DNA of 64,000 nucleotides, from positions 125,402 to 189,401 of IMG/VR virus record IMGVR_UViG_3300033144_005525. One strand, 5' to 3'. The translations under genes were made by a program, and so were the position numbers. The stretch is from a virus. Under the pieces are notes generated by a model. The model was not told the origin of the DNA, ran no database searches, and saw nothing but the letters and a program-made list of their open reading frames with translations. Positions 7,841 to 16,441 of the stretch are shown one piece after another; positions within the stretch are counted from its first letter, which is position 1; every line of letters begins with the position of its first letter.

Positions 7841-8946
7841 GATCTAACCTTCGGACTTACGTGTTTGAATGGAGGAACGATAGGCCCTCTCAATACTGGA
7901 ACGGGCGGACTCGGTGGCCCTATCAATAACCCTGTGACTGCGCCTATCCAGGCCATGAAATCTGGGGAAGCTCGTATGACTGGGAACTCTGCATCTCCCA
8001 ATCCTACGCTCAGTCCGTTCAAAGCTGCGCCACCGGAACCAAGAGCAAGAGTAGCCCCGCCTCCAGATAAGGCCATGGAGGCTGCCGACGCCGTGAGAGC
8101 TACTGTCGAGGTGATATCGATGGCTCCTGTCACGATGAGCTTGAACAGGCCTTTGACGGTGGCCTGCATATCTCCTTCGACAGTGAGCGTGAACTTCTTG
8201 ACGGTCCATGTGAGTTCTCCGTCTTTGTTGATCTCGAGGGATGTCTGAGTAGTTCCCCCACCAGAATCACGGCTTAGCAGGCTCAGAATAGTGTCATTGC
8301 CCTCTCCGTGGGAACCCATTTTGAGAATAGCGATGGGGTCCTCAATCGGATCATCTGCAAATTCACGGGCTCCCAGAGTGAACAAGCACATTTGGTGCCC
8401 TTCTCCATCCTCTTCCGTTCGGGCAACCTCCCAGGTGAGGTCTCCGGCCGGAGTGTGGAGCTCGTAGTTCTCACAGTGGTCTTGGATGATGTTCCTGATA
8501 GGTAAGTAGATGCGTTGGCAAACAGGAGTGGCTCCCACCTGGATGATCCCACCACGACGCAGGTGGACGAAGTTCCCATCCCTGGTAGAGAAATGAAGAT
8601 CTCCAGGATTCAGCAACTCACGGCCACCCCTAAACGCACCACCTTCATCCACCATGCTCCAACCCAGAACGAAGGCATCCTTGCCTTCTTCTGAGGGAGT
8701 ACATATCCAGCAGGTGGATCCCACTTCGGGCATAAAGTTGATCCCCTCTCCCTGCGTTTGGTTGCAGTAGGGAGACATGAAAGGGATGTCGAACTTGTTT
8801 TTGTACGTGAGGATGGTAGTCACGTCACACGTGTAGTCCCGAATGTTGACGGTCGTGATTCGGCCACTCTCTATCAGGGCACCTTTTACCTGAGCGGCCG
8901 ACTTGGCCATGCTCTCACATCGTTCTGGTTCTACATTCGCAGGCAT
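7837..8946 (-). CDS. Tail spike / baseplate central spike protein with OB-fold
   Basis: A 369-residue protein starting at ATG 8946. Residues about 28-105 match the OB-fold of contractile-tail spike proteins (gp5/gpV/gp45 type), with the pattern ESGRITTVNIRDYTCDV, then FMPEVGSTCWICTPSE and AFVLGWS. Residues 235-325 consist of short alternating strands with Gly, Ala, Ser and Thr (TLTVEGDMQATVKGLFKLIV, ALSGGGATLALGSGG), as in the beta-helical needle of membrane-piercing spikes. The tail ends in Pro-rich PPSPPVPVLRGPIVPPF, reminiscent of the tip or PAAR-docking part. It is three bases downstream of the RNA polymerase gene and overlaps the next gene by ATGA. The baseplate genes at 57073-62698 supply the matching machinery. 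Assembly as a trimer is expected from the family. Confidence 0.75.
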   Translation of the reverse strand: MPANVEPERCESMAKSAAQVKGALIESGRITTVNIRDYTCDVTTILTYKNKFDIPFMSPYCNQTQGEGINFMPEVGSTCWICTPSEEGKDAFVLGWSMVDEGGAFRGGRELLNPGDLHFSTRDGNFVHLRRGGIIQVGATPVCQRIYLPIRNIIQDHCENYELHTPAGDLTWEVARTEEDGEGHQMCLFTLGAREFADDPIEDPIAILKMGSHGEGNDTILSLLSRDSGGGTTQTSLEINKDGELTWTVKKFTLTVEGDMQATVKGLFKLIVTGAIDITSTVALTASAASMALSGGGATLALGSGGAALNGLSVGLGDAEFPVIRASPDFMAWIGAVTGLLIGPPSPPVPVLRGPIVPPFKHVSPKVRS

Positions 8947-8949
8947 GGG

Positions 8950-11900
8950 CTAGTACAGATGCGTCTTCTTGGGGGTTCCCTCCCCGAACTCCGCTCCGTA
9001 GGCATAAGCCGGGATTGGGTTGTTTCCGTGTAGGTTGGTTTTCCAACCCTTGGATGCACCCTCCATGAGGGTTTCCTTCAGCTTACGGAAATTGAGTCTG
9101 GCCATCCAATCCTCTTGCTGATCAAGAGCTCCCTGAGACAACCCCTTGATGACCGGTCTGTGTGTCACTGGGGCGCTACGGCTTCCTGCTTTTTTGTTCT
9201 CTTCTTCGATGACAGAACGAAGAACTATATCCCCACTGAAATAATCTGAGTCTCCCGGATCCTTCACCTGAGTTAGATTGGTCAAAGAACGAACGACCAT
9301 TTCTATGTTTCGTCGCTTGACCCGCTCATCTTTGTAGATCCCATCGTACAGCTCCTTGGTGAGGTAGTTCTGCACTGTTGGGATATCGGTGAGGGGAAGA
9401 AGCTCTCTTGGGTTGATTGGACCGTCCGTAAGGGGGGAACCCTTCTTCATGCTGGATCCAACCTGAAGAGGTTTTCCATCCCTCAACAGTTTCCTCTGCG
9501 ATGGAGCGTAGTGTTTCTCTCCTCCGATGTAGACGTTCCAGCCCTGCGTGTCCTTGTCTCGTTCGATCTTCTGGACCTTCCCACCCACTCTTGAAAGCGT
9601 TGCGGATCCAGGTAGCTTCTTTGGGGGATTCAAGAGCTGCTTCAGGCGACCGATTCTACTGACCGCACCCGCACCTCTGGAGCCTGCGACTCCTCCTGTG
9701 TGGAAGCTGTCCATTGCTAGCTGCATGGCAGGTTCACCTAGAGCGTGACCTGCGATGACACCGATGTTGGTACCCACACTGTGGTCTTCACCATTCTCAT
9801 TCAGACCAAAGCACTTGGAGCATATACCCCTACCGTGAGAGCACTTGAGTGGGCTACGTACAACAACCTTCCCAACTCCATTCTTCTTCAACTGAGACAG
9901 AAGATGAGGAGTAACCAAAGAGCCCTCTTCGTGCAGCCTTCCTCCCGCTTTAACCTTCTTGGCCAGATACCTACCGTGGACATCCTCTTCGTGGATTCCC
10001 ATGGAGATACCATCACCCACCTTGCAATCCTTGGACACAATCATCTCTGGGATGACTGTGTTGACGATCTCCTTGGTCAACATACCGGGCTCAGACGTTC
10101 CTTCTGCCCTTTGCAGAGTACCCATCCGAGCTCCGTGTAGGGCTGTCCAATAATCTCCGACATCCAATCCCTCGGAGTAAGACTTCCTCACAGGGGTCGG
10201 GAGAGTCCTTCCGGTGGCATCCTGCATGAGCATGGGCGCAATGTTCATCTGTCGGAACTGGGACCAGTTACCTCGAGTACCCGAGTCCACCATAGTGAAA
10301 ATGTTATTCCCACTGGCCTCTATCCGGGGCTTGAGCTTCTTCTTCATATCGTCGGTGGCTTTGGTGTAGTTAGCCACCAGCTTTATGTCCTTGTCCTCTT
10401 GACTGAGCTTCCCTGCCATTATTTTGGCAGCAACTACATCTGCCTTGGCCAAAATCTCTTCTCGGACAGCTTTGTCTTCACCCAGACCGAGATCGGAGAG
10501 ACCTATGGAGAATCCGAACTCGTAGCTATGTTGGTTCCCTAGGTTCTTCAGACGGTCAACTGTATTGGCGTAGTTGCGTGGATCATCTCTGGCAATTTCC
10601 GAGAGGATGTCATGAACACCGACCTTGTTCTTGTCTTTCGAGTCGGAGAACTTGTTGAGGACGAACCTTGGGTTGTGTAGGAGATCTTTGTTGTCTCGGA
10701 ATCTCTTAGGGAGCTGATGAGCCAACATCAGGCGACCTACAGTGGTCTTCTTCCCATTTACTGTAACCACGTCCTGCGCAGTGACGATCCCTCTGTCACA
10801 AGCCTTCTTCGCATCAGCGTAGGTAGAGAACTTCTTCCCTACGTCTTTGCCCCACTTGGACAGGAGGTGGATACCCAACAGAGACTCTTGCTCTGGGGCA
10901 TACATGACTCCCCCATTGGTAGAGCTGAACAGGTTGTTTGAGGGGAACATCTTACGAGACTCTCGAACTGCCTTATCCGTTAATGGGACAAAGGCGCTCA
11001 TCGTGTCTCCGTCGAAGTCTGCGTTGTAACCTGCAGTGACCAGAGGATGGATCCGAATAGCCTTTCCATCCACCAACTGCGGCTTGAACGCCATGAAGTT
11101 GAACTTGTGTAGGGCAGGATCCCTCTTCAGAAGAACAGGGCGGTCCTCTATGATCTTTTCGAGAGCTGCCCAAGCCACAGCTGTCTCTTCCTTGATGTCC
11201 TTATGAGCTTGTAGTGGGCTGCGTCCTGTTCTCTTGAGCTCTCGAATGACGAATGGCTTGTACAGCTCCATAGCTGCACTGCGAGGTATACCGACACGGT
11301 CCAGGTGCATCTCCGGCTCAGGGATGATGGTGGAGCGCATCGACAGCTCTTGCCGTCTCTTCATCAACTTGCGTTGGAAGAACCCCTGCTTCGGAGAAGG
11401 ACCCGCTACCGTATCCAGGATCCCTTTCAGTTGTCTGTTAGATTCGTACTGAGGTACTCCACCAGTACCCATTGTGGCTTTTAGTAGATCGTACAGCTCC
11501 TCTCGTAGAGGCTGATCTGCTTCCGGTAGGTCAAGGATCTTGTCCTTCAACTTGTTGTTGACGATCCCAAGATCCTTGTACAGGTGGTTGATGTCATCGA
11601 AGCGCAACGATCCATCAGGCATAGGAACGATTGGACGAAATACCGGAGGAATCACCGGTACATTGTTCATCACGTAGGCTTCGCTGGGAGACAGCTTCAG
11701 TTCCTTCAAGGCCCGGAGGTACTTGGCCTTCCTGTTGGCGTGGTTGAGCTTGGCCTTCCTGAGGTTGGGGAGCTCGGCCACTGTCTTCTTGAGCTCGGCA
11801 TCTACATCGACTTGATCGAGAAGGTGTCGGATGGCTTCCCCTCCGATCTTCCCATCGATGTCCTTCTTACCCTTCACGATGTCTTCGAACTCTGGGTACT

Positions 11901-14900
11901 TCAACCCACTCAACACCACGGCGGGTCCAGGTTTCTGCGGTGTGCCTACGAACACAGGGTTTGGCATCGGCTCTGCCAGAGCTATGTGAGACCAGTTGAG
12001 TCCTTTGCCAGGTTCGTTAGGACTAGGTAGACCTCCAGTGATCTCTGGATCAAATAATCCCTTCTCGAGCTCCTTGGCATCCTTTCCACGAAGCACACGA
12101 CCAGCATCTTTGATCTCTCCATTCGAGAGATTCAAGACCCCTTTGTCTGTGAGAGGGACAAGCTGCAGCTCATTTCCCTCCTTCTTAGTGTCGATGCCTA
12201 ACCCCTTCAGATAAGCCTCAAACTTCTTGTAGGCAAAAGTAGGGCGTGGCGCAGGAATTGGCTGCCCCATCTGCACACGATGCCAGAAGTCTACGTGCGC
12301 TTGCGGATTCATGTTGTCGTCTACCTGACGATCCGCCTTGTACGTGGCCATCTCCTTTAGGTTCTCACGAGCTCCATGAGCCAACAGACTGTAGAACTCC
12401 AACTGTCCGATTCCCTGCCCCGGATGCTCTGCCCCCGTACCCTTAGGAGCACCGTCGATGGAGTAGTTGGGTCCATGACTTCGGACAGTCAACTTCTTAT
12501 CCACCTGATGCTTGAGTTTCATAATGTACTGGTCCCCCGTCAGTACATTTCCAATCCTCTTCTTGGTCTCTGGATCAAACAGCTCTTCTTGATCCGATAG
12601 CCCATGATTAGCCAAATCCTTCTTCACACCCTCGGTGTAGTCGATGTTGGCCCCACCAAAGTTGTTCACCAAGTAAGGACGACCTGTCTTCTTGGCTATT
12701 TTGCTGGAGGCTGTCTCCAACATTTGACCCAAGTTGATGCGACTGGGCACACCAGACGGATTCATCAGCACTTCTACATGCTCTCCGTCAGGACTCCCCT
12801 TACGTGGCATCTCTGCGTTGGGAATTATCTTGGTGATAATGGCCTTGTTTCCGTGGCGACCAACAATCTTGTCACCCACCTCGGCAGGCTCTTCTGTGCG
12901 GATGTGAACTACAGCACCCTTCCCATTCGGGATCTTATGTACCTTGACCACCTCACCAGGATTCTGAGACTCCCACTTGGAGCTTCTATCGGCGTACTCG
13001 AACAGCTTCCTGTCCAGTCTAGAGGCCATACGAGAGACAACGCCGAGGTTCTCCCTCTTCCCGACGGCAGCCACCAAGATGTCCCCAGTGTCCACTTTCT
13101 GCCCTACACGAATGACCCCATCGTCATCCAGTTTATCCAACTGCTCTCGAGTCATTTGCTTCGAAGTAGTGGAAGCGTATGCCTGGAACTTCTTCTTGTT
13201 CATGAAGTCTTTGGAAGGGTCAATCTCCACACTCTTCCGATAGACATGCTCTGAAGTAAGTTTGTCGGCAGCTGAATCAGAAATGACGATGCCGTCCTCG
13301 AAGTTGTAACCCTTGTAAGGCAGGTAACTAACCCGCAGGTTTGTTCCCAGCGCTAGTCCACCATCCCTGGTGAAGTTCGTGTCGGCCAGGACCTGCCCTT
13401 TCTTTACCTCAGCACCGACCTCTACTACGGGCTCTGAGTTCATGAAGGACTTTGCGTCATTCAGAGGGAAGTGATTGTAGAGCTGTACCTCGTGCTTCTT
13501 TCTATCCTTCCCCTTGATGATAATCGAGTCCGGATACTCGTTGTCGGTCTGATCAGAACGGATCTTCAAGACCTTTCCGTCAACAGGAGAGGAGTGAGAG
13601 AACGGACCACCAATGATCTTTTCCCAGCTATCCTTTCCTCCACGTACCTGGACAAGTGGAAGCTCTCTATCCCTCAGACCCACTGCCTGGTTGGCTTGGC
13701 GAGAGGCCGTCATCGTCCTGTTGCCCTGGTTGTTCTGAAGGAACGGAATCAGGTTGGTGGCTTCATCGAACAACTGATGAGGAGATACAAACAAGTAGCG
13801 AGCCTTCTTGAAAGGCTGCTTGATGATGTCCCCTGTCTTGGGGTCCTTCATCTTCACTGTGGGGGATATAGGCTTGGGGCCTTTTCCATCCTCCCATGTG
13901 ACTTGATCAGGAAGTAGGACGTACTCCGAATGGAGCTCCGCTGGAGTGACTCCGTTCCTACCCTTCCTGAATTTCTTTTCCTTCAGGTCGTAGACCAGTG
14001 CCTTGACGTCTTCCCCATCCTTGACGACACCCATAGGCAAGTTGAGGCTGATGCCTGTTCTCTTGCTCTCCGGTGTGTGGATAGGATCCAAGAAGCCCAT
14101 ATGGCTGGGGTTGATGAGTTTCATAGAGCGGGACAAAGTCCTCTCGCTCTTGATCCCTCCCTCTTCTCCCCCAAGGATGGTAGTAGCTCGATGGTTGGAG
14201 AGCATCTCCAGAGGATTGACCTGCTCCGGATTCTCTGACAGAGAGGATCTGGTGAACACTTGATCGACGTGCCTACCGAACAGGTCTCCCGATACGACTT
14301 CTCGTACCTTGTCCTTCCTGTTGATGTTGTTACTGATCTTCCTCTTGATCTCCCTCTGAGTAACGGCTTTGCCGATCCTCTCCAACAGGAAGTCGTCTAC
14401 ACTGGTGAGCTTTTTGAACACCAGAGAGTCTCGATCATCTGGTGGAGCTTCACCTCGAGCAACTTCAAGAACTCTCCTGGACGCTTGCAGCAGTGCATCA
14501 CCAGTCACCGTCTTGTAGGGCTTACCAAGAGTACGTTGGGTAGTCTCTGGCAGTAGCTCGGTGTTACCGAACTCTTCTACTACAGCACTGGCGATATCGT
14601 CGTACGTGTCACCCTTGGCCTTCACACCTCTTTGGCTGATTTTGCTGTAGAGCTGCTTGATGTTTCCTTCCGTCTTGTCTGTGACATTGGCCTTGTAGAT
14701 GTCTGGTCCCCAGACCTTCTTCATCTCTTCGTCCTGGACACCCAAGGTCTTCAAGATGGAGTAGAGAGGTATGTTCTGGGTCCCCCATCTCATCTTGAAC
14801 GCTTTGGTCTTGGGGCTGAATGGGACCTTCAGCCTGGACTCTCGAGCGAAGGGCTTGGACAGTGCGAACTCTGTCTCTAGATCTCCATTCGCCTTGATCT

Positions 14901-15264
14901 GAGAGTACACACCAGGACGGAGTCTCCAGAGGTTCCCTACTTGCCTTTCATTGCCTCCGACGATGTAGCTGTATCGGTCGGTCGGTCTCGGTAAGGTAAA
15001 CAGTTTTACCTTAGAGCGATCGACAACCTTGCTGGTCTTCTTATCTACGAGGCTGATATCCCCATACACACCAGCTCCCCAAGTTCTATTGGACAGCTTG
15101 GCCTTTTCTTGGCTTCGAATGTCACCGGATTCAGCAGATCGCTGATCTACGATAACCTCGTTTAGAACCAGTTTGCGGGTCTGTCCATCGACCGGAAAGC
15201 TAGCCTTGACAGACTTGACCGCGCTGCGCTGTAAATCTTTCCAAGTATCGGCTGGTGTTGTCAC
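8950..15264 (-). CDS. Single-chain multisubunit-type RNA polymerase (beta-beta' fusion)
   Basis: The protein has 2104 residues from GTG 15264, with GGGAG eight bases upstream. Residues 1-990 are beta-like: a fork/rifampicin-pocket region (NPSHMGFLDPIHTPES, 385-400), GYNFEDGIVIS (652-662), VGRHGNKAIITKI (801-813) and GQLEFYSLLAHGA (953-965). Residues about 1000-2104 are beta'-like: a clamp start with GLFDPEITGG joined directly to a W-S-H-I-A-L-A-E-P segment, so the usual first zinc ribbon is missing. Then come the switch/lid-type region 1289-1340, catalytic NADFDGD (1414-1420; Asp1416, 1418, 1420), bridge-helix GARMGT (1711-1716), a second zinc site with Cys1747, 1808, 1815 and 1818, and trigger-loop GEPAMQLAMDSFHTGG (1843-1858). 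All catalytic elements appear intact. No alpha, omega or sigma genes are seen nearby. It transcribes DNA, probably phage promoters. Its place beside the spike gene leaves open whether it travels in the virion. Confidence 0.95.
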   Translation of the reverse strand: MTTPADTWKDLQRSAVKSVKASFPVDGQTRKLVLNEVIVDQRSAESGDIRSQEKAKLSNRTWGAGVYGDISLVDKKTSKVVDRSKVKLFTLPRPTDRYSYIVGGNERQVGNLWRLRPGVYSQIKANGDLETEFALSKPFARESRLKVPFSPKTKAFKMRWGTQNIPLYSILKTLGVQDEEMKKVWGPDIYKANVTDKTEGNIKQLYSKISQRGVKAKGDTYDDIASAVVEEFGNTELLPETTQRTLGKPYKTVTGDALLQASRRVLEVARGEAPPDDRDSLVFKKLTSVDDFLLERIGKAVTQREIKRKISNNINRKDKVREVVSGDLFGRHVDQVFTRSSLSENPEQVNPLEMLSNHRATTILGGEEGGIKSERTLSRSMKLINPSHMGFLDPIHTPESKRTGISLNLPMGVVKDGEDVKALVYDLKEKKFRKGRNGVTPAELHSEYVLLPDQVTWEDGKGPKPISPTVKMKDPKTGDIIKQPFKKARYLFVSPHQLFDEATNLIPFLQNNQGNRTMTASRQANQAVGLRDRELPLVQVRGGKDSWEKIIGGPFSHSSPVDGKVLKIRSDQTDNEYPDSIIIKGKDRKKHEVQLYNHFPLNDAKSFMNSEPVVEVGAEVKKGQVLADTNFTRDGGLALGTNLRVSYLPYKGYNFEDGIVISDSAADKLTSEHVYRKSVEIDPSKDFMNKKKFQAYASTTSKQMTREQLDKLDDDGVIRVGQKVDTGDILVAAVGKRENLGVVSRMASRLDRKLFEYADRSSKWESQNPGEVVKVHKIPNGKGAVVHIRTEEPAEVGDKIVGRHGNKAIITKIIPNAEMPRKGSPDGEHVEVLMNPSGVPSRINLGQMLETASSKIAKKTGRPYLVNNFGGANIDYTEGVKKDLANHGLSDQEELFDPETKKRIGNVLTGDQYIMKLKHQVDKKLTVRSHGPNYSIDGAPKGTGAEHPGQGIGQLEFYSLLAHGARENLKEMATYKADRQVDDNMNPQAHVDFWHRVQMGQPIPAPRPTFAYKKFEAYLKGLGIDTKKEGNELQLVPLTDKGVLNLSNGEIKDAGRVLRGKDAKELEKGLFDPEITGGLPSPNEPGKGLNWSHIALAEPMPNPVFVGTPQKPGPAVVLSGLKYPEFEDIVKGKKDIDGKIGGEAIRHLLDQVDVDAELKKTVAELPNLRKAKLNHANRKAKYLRALKELKLSPSEAYVMNNVPVIPPVFRPIVPMPDGSLRFDDINHLYKDLGIVNNKLKDKILDLPEADQPLREELYDLLKATMGTGGVPQYESNRQLKGILDTVAGPSPKQGFFQRKLMKRRQELSMRSTIIPEPEMHLDRVGIPRSAAMELYKPFVIRELKRTGRSPLQAHKDIKEETAVAWAALEKIIEDRPVLLKRDPALHKFNFMAFKPQLVDGKAIRIHPLVTAGYNADFDGDTMSAFVPLTDKAVRESRKMFPSNNLFSSTNGGVMYAPEQESLLGIHLLSKWGKDVGKKFSTYADAKKACDRGIVTAQDVVTVNGKKTTVGRLMLAHQLPKRFRDNKDLLHNPRFVLNKFSDSKDKNKVGVHDILSEIARDDPRNYANTVDRLKNLGNQHSYEFGFSIGLSDLGLGEDKAVREEILAKADVVAAKIMAGKLSQEDKDIKLVANYTKATDDMKKKLKPRIEASGNNIFTMVDSGTRGNWSQFRQMNIAPMLMQDATGRTLPTPVRKSYSEGLDVGDYWTALHGARMGTLQRAEGTSEPGMLTKEIVNTVIPEMIVSKDCKVGDGISMGIHEEDVHGRYLAKKVKAGGRLHEEGSLVTPHLLSQLKKNGVGKVVVRSPLKCSHGRGICSKCFGLNENGEDHSVGTNIGVIAGHALGEPAMQLAMDSFHTGGVAGSRGAGAVSRIGRLKQLLNPPKKLPGSATLSRVGGKVQKIERDKDTQGWNVYIGGEKHYAPSQRKLLRDGKPLQVGSSMKKGSPLTDGPINPRELLPLTDIPTVQNYLTKELYDGIYKDERVKRRNIEMVVRSLTNLTQVKDPGDSDYFSGDIVLRSVIEEENKKAGSRSAPVTHRPVIKGLSQGALDQQEDWMARLNFRKLKETLMEGASKGWKTNLHGNNPIPAYAYGAEFGEGTPKKTHLY

Positions 15265-15453
15265 CTGTGCGCTCCCTCGGGAATTCAGGCCTACGTATGT
15301 TCGTTCGGATCCTATGCACCTGCGCTCAGAGCAGTCCTCGGACCTTAGAACTTCAAATTAGGTTACGCCAAACAAAACTCTGCGTCCAGAGGGCATAAGA
15401 GTGTTGATGGGGCACCTCTGCCCGCTTCTGGGTATGTGACCCAGGGAAAAACC
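15265..15453. promoter_or_regulatory. Divergent intergenic region between RNA polymerase and plus-strand genes
   Basis: These 189 bases separate the GTG of the RNA polymerase gene (minus) from the plus-strand gene at 15454. An A/T-rich stretch at about 15340-15382 contains AATTAGGT (15356-15363), a box repeated at 25271-25278 and, with one change, at 28742-28749. Two hairpins follow at 15410-15444. No convincing sigma-70 promoter with both boxes at correct spacing was found by eye. Promoters for both directions are expected here. Confidence 0.45.
15410..15444 (+). promoter_or_regulatory. Tandem hairpins in leader before 15454
   Basis: Two perfect inverted repeats lie back to back: GGGCA / TGCCC (15410-15414 and 15419-15423, loop CCTC) and CTGGGT / ACCCAG (15428-15433 and 15439-15444, loop ATGTG). 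The second ends nine bases before the ATG at 15454, and the presumptive ribosome binding site AGGGA at 15443-15447 overlaps its 3' arm, so folding could limit ribosome access. A six-base stem with a five-base loop also precedes the helicase gene at 25318. No U-run follows, so these are not simple terminators. Confidence 0.45.
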
Positions 15454-15630
15454 ATGAGCCCCAACAGCAAGAATTTAGGAGAAAACCATGAAACAGACCA
15501 ACACACGGGACCCGACCGCGACTACCAAACCCAGTACGAGGACAACAAGACTGAGGCTCTCCTATTCCGCACAGACCAGCAGGTAGGAGAAGGCCAGTAC
15601 GGAGGCTACAGCTACAACCCAGGGAAGTAG
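15454..15630 (+). CDS. Small acidic, Gln/Tyr-rich protein
   Basis: A 58-residue protein from ATG 15454, with AGGGA six bases upstream. An in-frame GTG at 15436 lies in the loop of a hairpin and is less likely. The chain is hydrophilic and rich in Asp, Glu, Gln, Asn and Tyr (DYQTQYEDNK, GQYGGYSYNPGK), probably disordered. Codon choice matches neighbouring genes. It is the first gene of a short plus-strand cluster opposite the RNA polymerase gene. A competing 32-codon frame from ATG 15488 has the better ribosome site AGGAG but poorer codon use. No function is recognised. Confidence 0.5.
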   Translation: MSPNSKNLGENHETDQHTGPDRDYQTQYEDNKTEALLFRTDQQVGEGQYGGYSYNPGK

Positions 15631-15641
15631 GGTATAGGCCC

Positions 15642-15740
15642 GTGAGCCTATTCCTGATCGCCGTAGCATTCGCTTTCGTGACCAGGTCTATTCTGATAAT
15701 CGAGTATCATTGGCGGCAGTACTTGCATGGCGGGTGGTGA
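15642..15740 (+). CDS. Possible 32-residue single-pass membrane peptide
   Basis: Starts at GTG 15642, eleven bases after the stop of the 58-residue protein, with AGGG (15629-15632) and AGG (15637-15639) upstream. It overlaps the next gene's ATG at 15727 by 14 bases. Residues 2-21 (SLFLIAVAFAFVTRSILIIE) form one hydrophobic helix interrupted by a single Arg, followed by the basic/aromatic tail YHWRQYLHGGW. Such peptides can act in membranes as small holin- or inhibitor-like proteins, but size and lack of homology evidence make this uncertain. It could be a chance open frame. Confidence 0.35.
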   Translation: MSLFLIAVAFAFVTRSILIIEYHWRQYLHGGW

Positions 15741-16125
15741 AGTAGGGGCGTTCTGTCCGATTCTGTGGGAAGCAAACCATGGCAGGACAAACAAGGACGG
15801 AACGCCTCTGTTCGAGTCGGGGCTGTTGATTCAGGGTGTCTGCGAGAGTCCTCAAGATTGCGATCGATGCGGACTACTGCAGAACGCCAGGACTCAGATG
15901 TACGGACAAAACGTGACTACCTTGTGGGTCTGTCCGGACTGTTCTGGTGAGTCCATGAAGAGAGCCAAAGCCGACGACGTAGCTGCCAGCCTCCCAGGCT
16001 ATTTCACCGAGGGGTACTGCCAACACCCGCAGTGCGCCAGACCAAACGGTGATCAGTCTGACCAAGAGGCCAGATACTCAATACTCCTGCAGCTACTGAC
16101 TGTTGCAGGAGCCACAATCCCATAG
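15727..16125 (+). CDS. Cys-rich putative zinc-binding protein
   Basis: A 132-residue protein from ATG 15727; no strong ribosome site is visible, so it may be coupled to the overlapping upstream frame. Cys10, Cys39, Cys45 and Cys48 form a module C-x28-C-x5-C-x2-C ending in CDRC. A similar module occurs at residues 6-40 of the protein at 24758-25276 and twice in the protein at 39804-40172. Further pairs follow (CPDC, GYCQHPQC). Zinc binding is inferred from the Cys pattern. No catalytic motif is present. The next gene's ATG is ten bases downstream. The role is unknown; small multi-Cys phage proteins often bind host proteins or nucleic acid. Confidence 0.6.
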   Translation: MAGGEVGAFCPILWEANHGRTNKDGTPLFESGLLIQGVCESPQDCDRCGLLQNARTQMYGQNVTTLWVCPDCSGESMKRAKADDVAASLPGYFTEGYCQHPQCARPNGDQSDQEARYSILLQLLTVAGATIP

Positions 16126-16135
16126 GAGGCCATCA

Positions 16136-16441
16136 ATGGTCATTTGCTGTGGGTGCGGAGACCCTTTCGCTGCCGCAGACGGTGGCCTGATGATCAAGCC
16201 AGTTGTTGGCGTGGCCAGTCCCAAGTCAGGCAGATCCATACCTAACGAGAGTACGTTTCCGGACGGATCGAGGGAAAAGTTCCTATGCAACACATGCTGC
16301 TTTTCGGCAACTGAGGTAGGTGTCGTAGTTGGAATCTACGATACCGGCTACGACTTCCCCCACGAAAAGGAGGTGCACCCTGGCGCAGTGTCTGGAGTGT
16401 TCCCAACCTATCAACTTGGGTCAGGAGTTCATAAGAATTGA
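16136..16441 (+). CDS. Small Cys-pair protein, paralogue of the next gene
   Basis: A 101-residue protein from ATG 16136, preceded by AGGAGG seven bases upstream, which decides the start. It has N-terminal CCGC (residues 4-7) and CNTCC (near 53-57), a likely zinc site of two Cys pairs. Between them lies VVGVASPKSGRSIPNES, which resembles VVVVSKKSGRPLPLSN of the overlapping downstream gene. The two proteins also share a leading C-x-x-C followed by a hydrophobic I-x-x-G pattern, so they look like tandem duplicates. The C-terminal 62 bases overlap the next gene. Function not recognised. Confidence 0.6.
   Translation: MVICCGCGDPFAAADGGLMIKPVVGVASPKSGRSIPNESTFPDGSREKFLCNTCCFSATEVGVVVGIYDTGYDFPHEKEVHPGAVSGVFPTYQLGSGVHKN

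Noticed and set aside
12604-13254. A 216-codon plus-strand frame opposite the RNA polymerase gene
   Set aside because: It overlaps conserved beta-subunit motifs on the minus strand, and its own sequence has no recognisable feature.
15488-15586. A 32-codon frame from ATG 15488 with a strong AGGAG site
   Set aside because: Product is Thr/Arg-rich with codon use unlike the neighbours; the overlapping 58-residue frame has better codon use and its own ribosome site. It is kept only as an alternative.
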